Assembly: GCA_023434825.1 (NCBI GenBank)
Contig: JAEYSH010000008.1
Location: 1 to 9,523, forward strand
Reading direction: 5' to 3'
Length of the DNA: 9,523 bases
From: Methanobacteriota archaeon
GTDB lineage: Archaea; Methanobacteriota; Methanobacteria; Methanobacteriales; Methanobacteriaceae
Position 1 is the stretch's first letter. Each line of letters starts with the position of its first letter. Of the stretch, positions 6,937-9,523 are shown one piece after another. Position numbers and translations under genes: made by a program. A model generated the notes under the pieces. It searched no databases, had not been told where the DNA came from, and was given only the letters and a program-made list of their open reading frames with translations.

Positions 6937-7098
6937 ATGGCAGGAAATACAGAATATATTGCTAAAAAGGAAGAAATGTCGGGGAAAAATAGAAATATTA
7001 ATTATATTCTTTTAAAAGATTATATGAACTCTTACAGTGTTTTAAAGAACATGAATCATTATAATCGGGATAATGTTGAAAAACTTTCTTTTAGGTGA
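6937..7098 (+). CDS. Small protein of 53 residues, unknown function, coupled to the DUF4041 gene
   Basis: An ATG at 6937 follows GAAGGGG with a five-base gap, a good Shine-Dalgarno site, and opens a 53-codon frame ending at TGA 7096-7098. The product begins MAGNTEYIAKKEEM and is polar and basic, with many Asn, Lys and Tyr. It has no membrane segment or cysteine pair, and I do not recognise a family. The stop codon lies inside AGGTGAT (7093-7099), which is itself the Shine-Dalgarno of the next gene, so the two are translationally linked and probably functionally linked. A small regulator, antitoxin-like partner or adaptor of the downstream nuclease-like protein is conceivable, but the sequence does not say which. 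Support comes from the promoter, the ribosome binding site and the tight spacing rather than from homology. Confidence 0.65.
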   Translation: MAGNTEYIAKKEEMSGKNRNINYILLKDYMNSYSVLKNMNHYNRDNVEKLSFR

Positions 7099-7099
7099 T
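7093..7099 (+). promoter_or_regulatory. Shine-Dalgarno overlapping the stop of the small gene
   Basis: AGGTGAT is complementary to the conserved 16S rRNA 3' end (ATCACCT) and includes the TGA stop of the 53-residue gene. It sits five bases before the ATG at 7105 and argues for coupled translation. Confidence 0.75.
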
Positions 7100-7104
7100 A
7101 AAAA

Positions 7105-8910
7105 ATGAAAATCAGAGACCATGGACTAATAATAATAATAATAGGTATAATATTGACAATTTCATTATATGGAATCTTTTTTGGTATTCCATTGATAATA
7201 ATTGGAACATATTTTTTAAACAAAAAAGCAAAAGGAAAAGAAAACGAAATAGATGAAAAATTAAAGGATAAAAAAGAGGAATTAGCTAATATAGATAACA
7301 AATTAAAAGAGATGGAAAAAGAAAAGGAGAAAGAAATAGATATCAAATTAAAAGAGAAAGAAAATCAATTAGCTAATATAGATGTCATATTTGAAGAAAA
7401 GGAAAAGGAAAAAGAAGAAGAAATAAATGAAAAATTGAAGGGTAAAAGAGAGGAATTAGCCAATATAGATATCAAATTAAAAGAGATAGAAGACGAAAAG
7501 GTAAAAGAGATAGATATTAAATTAAAAGAGAAAGAAGATCAATTAGCTAATATAGATAACGAATTAAAAGAGATAGAAGACGAAAAGGTAAAAGAGATAG
7601 TTATTAAATTAAAAAGAAAAGAAGAAGAAATAAATAATAAATTGAAGGCTAAAAAGGAGGAATTAGCCAATATAGATAACAAATTAATAAAGATGGAAGA
7701 GGAAAAGGTAAAAGAGATTGATAGGAAATTAAAAGAAAAAGGAACTCAATTAACTAATTTAAATTATGAGTTAAACAAGAAAAAGAGAGAGATAAACGAG
7801 AAAAAGAAAGGATTAATATTGGTAGATGATGAGCTTGAAATGCAAGAAGTAGGTTTATACGAACCAAAATATGATTTTGTATCAGCAGTATTATATAAAG
7901 AAAAATTGGATGAAATAAGGAAGAAACAAAAAGATTATATAAAAAATAAAAGGGCAGCAGTTTGTGGAACTGAATGGAGGGTTAATGATAGTGTGCAACA
8001 AGGGAAAGCAATGACTAATGCTAATATAAGACAAATACTTAGAAATTTTAATTTAGATTGTGAAATGGCAATAAGTAAAGTAAAGCTTTCAAATAGAGAA
8101 AATTCAGTTAAAAGGATAAAAAAATCATTTGAAACTTTAAATAAGTTAAATGAAAGAAATGTTATAGAAATCACTTCAGAATATTTAGATCTTAAATTAC
8201 AAGAACTTGATGTAGCTATTGAATATGAATTGAAAAAGCAAGAAGAAAAAGAGCTGTTAAGGGAAGCAAGAGAACGAGAAAGAGAAGAGCGAAAAATACA
8301 AAGACAATTAGATGCGGAAGAGAAAAAGATCAATGAGCAAAAAAAGAGATTGGAAAATGATTTAAATAAAATAGGGGCGGAATTAAGGGAAAGTAAATCT
8401 GATGAAGAAAAAGAAAAATTAAAACTTAGAATCAGGGAATTAGAGTTAGCTTTAGCAAAAAGTAATGACGATATTGAGCAGATAATTAATAAACGAAAAC
8501 GAACCGGTGCCGGATATGTATATATTTTATCTAATATAGGTTCCTTCGGAGAAGATGTGTATAAAATAGGGGTAACAAGAAGAGATGAACCTCAAGACAG
8601 AGTAAGAGAATTATCCAATGCATCAGTTCCGTTTAGATTCGATACTCATGTGTTTATTTTCAGTAAAGAAGCTTTTGAGTTAGAAAAAGAATTACATAAC
8701 CGATTTGAAACTAAAAGAGTAAATAAAGTAAATAGTAGAAAAGAATTTTTCAATATTACATATGATGATGTTATGAAAATTGTTAAAGAGAACAAAGAGT
8801 CAGTGCATAGTTTTAATGGTAAACCCGAGGCACAGGAGTATTATGATACTTTGAAAATTGAGAGAATGAGTAATAACTCATTTAACAAAAAAATAAAACA
8901 AGATATATAG
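7105..8910 (+). CDS. Membrane-anchored coiled-coil DUF4041 protein with C-terminal GIY-YIG (T5orf172-type) domain
   Basis: A 601-residue protein in four parts. Residues 8-38 are a very hydrophobic hairpin of one or two membrane helices, with a basic edge following (NKKAKGK). Residues about 45-240 are a charged coiled coil built from 29-residue repeats. Residues about 247-400 resemble DUF4041, with VGLYEPKYDF, YKEKLDEIRKKQK and an Arg-Asn-Phe-Asn segment, followed by another coiled coil to about 465. Residues 469-560 form a GIY-YIG fold of the T5orf172/MUG113 kind: GYVYILSN, then YKIGVTRR, DRVRELS, ELEKELHNRF with the candidate metal-binding Glu529, and EFFNIT. DUF4041-GIY-YIG proteins are known in phages and bacterial accessory regions; their function is unsettled and nuclease activity is predicted from the fold. 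The membrane anchor would hold the long coil at the inner face of the membrane with the nuclease-like head in the cytoplasm. The start is fixed by AGGTGAT. It is co-transcribed with the 53-residue gene upstream. Confidence 0.88.
   Translation: MKIRDHGLIIIIIGIILTISLYGIFFGIPLIIIGTYFLNKKAKGKENEIDEKLKDKKEELANIDNKLKEMEKEKEKEIDIKLKEKENQLANIDVIFEEKEKEKEEEINEKLKGKREELANIDIKLKEIEDEKVKEIDIKLKEKEDQLANIDNELKEIEDEKVKEIVIKLKRKEEEINNKLKAKKEELANIDNKLIKMEEEKVKEIDRKLKEKGTQLTNLNYELNKKKREINEKKKGLILVDDELEMQEVGLYEPKYDFVSAVLYKEKLDEIRKKQKDYIKNKRAAVCGTEWRVNDSVQQGKAMTNANIRQILRNFNLDCEMAISKVKLSNRENSVKRIKKSFETLNKLNERNVIEITSEYLDLKLQELDVAIEYELKKQEEKELLREAREREREERKIQRQLDAEEKKINEQKKRLENDLNKIGAELRESKSDEEKEKLKLRIRELELALAKSNDDIEQIINKRKRTGAGYVYILSNIGSFGEDVYKIGVTRRDEPQDRVRELSNASVPFRFDTHVFIFSKEAFELEKELHNRFETKRVNKVNSRKEFFNITYDDVMKIVKENKESVHSFNGKPEAQEYYDTLKIERMSNNSFNKKIKQDI
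7261..7815 (+). repeat. In-frame 87-base tandem repeats encoding the coiled coil
   Basis: Units of 29 codons start at 7261, 7348, 7435 and 7522, then comes a short 11-codon piece at 7609-7641, another full unit at 7642, and a diverged one from 7729. Each begins LK-x-K and contains (E/Q)LANID followed by a K/E-rich stretch ending near EI-x-x-K. The third and fourth units are the most alike, with 39 identical bases at 7475-7513 and 7562-7600, so they duplicated recently. All indels keep the reading frame. Confidence 0.9.
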
Positions 8911-8994
8911 ACATTACATCTTGGGGTGGACTCAGAAATAATGCACATGGTAATTTAAATAAAGTAGATGATATAATAAAATTGAATTTTGGTT
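8911..8994 (+). pseudogene. Possible out-of-frame C-terminal remnant after the DUF4041 gene
   Basis: Shifted by one base relative to the gene that ends at 8910, a frame opened by the TAA at 8883-8885 runs on to TGA at about 8994. It reads as plausible protein, with TSWGGLRNNAHGN followed by LNKVDDIIKLNFG. This could be an old C-terminus lost by frameshift, the tail of another decayed gene, or chance. There is no independent start codon or Shine-Dalgarno site. Confidence 0.2.
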
Positions 8995-9030
8995 GAATCT
9001 GGATTTGTGTGGATTCTACTTTTTATTTTA
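8995..9030 (+). terminator. Probable terminator of the DUF4041 transcript
   Basis: GAATCT (8995-9000) can pair with GGATTC (9011-9016) across a ten-base loop, and a T-rich tract (ACTTTTTATTTTA) follows. Archaeal termination relies mainly on the U tract, which is present here; the stem is modest. It lies about 85 bases after the stop at 8910. Confidence 0.5.
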
Positions 9031-9039
9031 CAATTCTAT

Positions 9040-9114
9040 TTAAGAATGAATGTATTTTTGATCTTTTTTAAGACCTTCATTGCATTTTTCAATAAATTTT
9101 TGTGCATTATCCAC
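9040..9114 (-). pseudogene. Possible tiny ORF or decayed gene end next to a G8 tract
   Basis: On the minus strand, GTG at 9114-9112 opens 24 codons to TAA at 9042-9040. The peptide contains QKFIEKCNEGLKKDQK, which looks like real protein. A run of eight G on the same strand (9127-9120) lies five bases before the GTG and could act as a Shine-Dalgarno. In the same frame upstream a TGA soon appears, so it is either a very short gene, the 3' end of a decayed one, or a frame broken at the homopolymer. No family is recognised. Confidence 0.25.
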
Positions 9115-9130
9115 AGAAACCCCCCCCTCA

Positions 9131-9523
9131 TATCATAATAAATTTTATTCAATAATTGGTTAATTATCGATATTTTATTCTATGCTCTTTGCATCTTTTT
9201 ATCTATATAAATGACGTTATCTTGTATTTACATATCATTACACCACTAATATCTAATTTTCTCGCCAAGCATATAGAGCAAGTTCATATTTTACTAGATT
9301 TAAATTAAAAACAATTTAAACCGATTATAAAAATAGAATATTAAAGTATTTTATTAAAATAAATATATTTTTTTCTATTTTATGATAATAGCAAATAGTA
9401 TTAATAGTCAATATAAAAATCAATATTAAAGGGCATAAATCGGAAATTAATTGAAGGAAATCTAATTTATGTTTATTTTGATTGTAATTTAATCCTTAAT
9501 AAGAATAATAAAGATATAAATTC
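9131..9523. other. A+T-rich region with no supportable gene
   Basis: I see no gene with a start codon and ribosome binding site. One + strand frame is open from about 9156 to a TAA after 9300 but has no in-frame ATG; its last part (about 9255-9305) reads like protein, with FLAKHIEQVHILLDLN. That may be the end of a decayed gene or chance. The final 200 bases are low-complexity A+T-rich sequence with many T runs. Confidence 0.5.

Noticed and set aside
7059..7346. Minus-strand 95-codon frame rich in Ser, Phe and Ile
   Set aside because: It is the complement of the Lys/Glu-rich coiled coil and membrane hairpin of the DUF4041 gene, a typical shadow frame.
7935..8333. Minus-strand 132-codon frame
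   Set aside because: It is antisense to the DUF4041 domain and has composition-driven Ser/Phe/Leu content without a ribosome binding site.

Overview
The window is strongly A+T-rich and most probably comes from a mesophilic archaeon of the order Methanobacteriales (Methanobacterium/Methanobrevibacter-like). The main evidence is a family B DNA polymerase reading frame that stops just after motif C (YADTDG). That is the natural split point of the two-piece PolB of Methanobacteriales, as in the PolB1 of Methanothermobacter thermautotrophicus. Archaeal TATA-like boxes (TTTATAAA, TTATAATA, TTTAAATA) and Shine-Dalgarno sequences of the AGGTGAT/GGAGGT type agree with this.

Layout. Positions 1-2907 are one long CRISPR array of about 41 repeats, cut by the left window edge. 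Its repeats end in ATTGAAAC on the + strand, so it is read left to right, and the leader and any cas genes lie outside to the left. The leftmost repeats are nearly uniform. Further right they fall into several variant blocks, some units are badly eroded, and a 147-base piece of already decayed array occurs twice, 1380 bases apart. A + strand gene at 3006-3743 encodes a helix-hairpin-helix DNA glycosylase/AP lyase-like protein. It converges on a minus-strand operon (6720 to 4079) of two small paralogous proteins of unknown function followed by the PolB1-like polymerase. Divergent from that operon is a + strand pair: a 53-residue protein (6937-7098) and a 601-residue membrane-anchored coiled-coil DUF4041/GIY-YIG (T5orf172-type) protein (7105-8910). 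The last 600 bases hold a probable terminator and decayed or non-coding sequence.

How it may fit together. The polymerase looks like a diverged paralogue rather than the housekeeping enzyme. The first exonuclease Asp is Lys, the exonuclease III Tyr is Phe, and motif B lacks the usual Asn and Tyr, while the two metal-binding Asp positions of motifs A and C are kept. Its two small operon partners align with each other without gaps over about 75 residues, so they arose by tandem duplication and could be accessory subunits. With a glycosylase/lyase, a GIY-YIG nuclease-like protein and a decaying CRISPR array in under 10 kb, the region reads as an accessory DNA repair or defence neighbourhood. That joint function is inference: no gene here has a demonstrated role, and no cas, transposase or integrase gene is visible.
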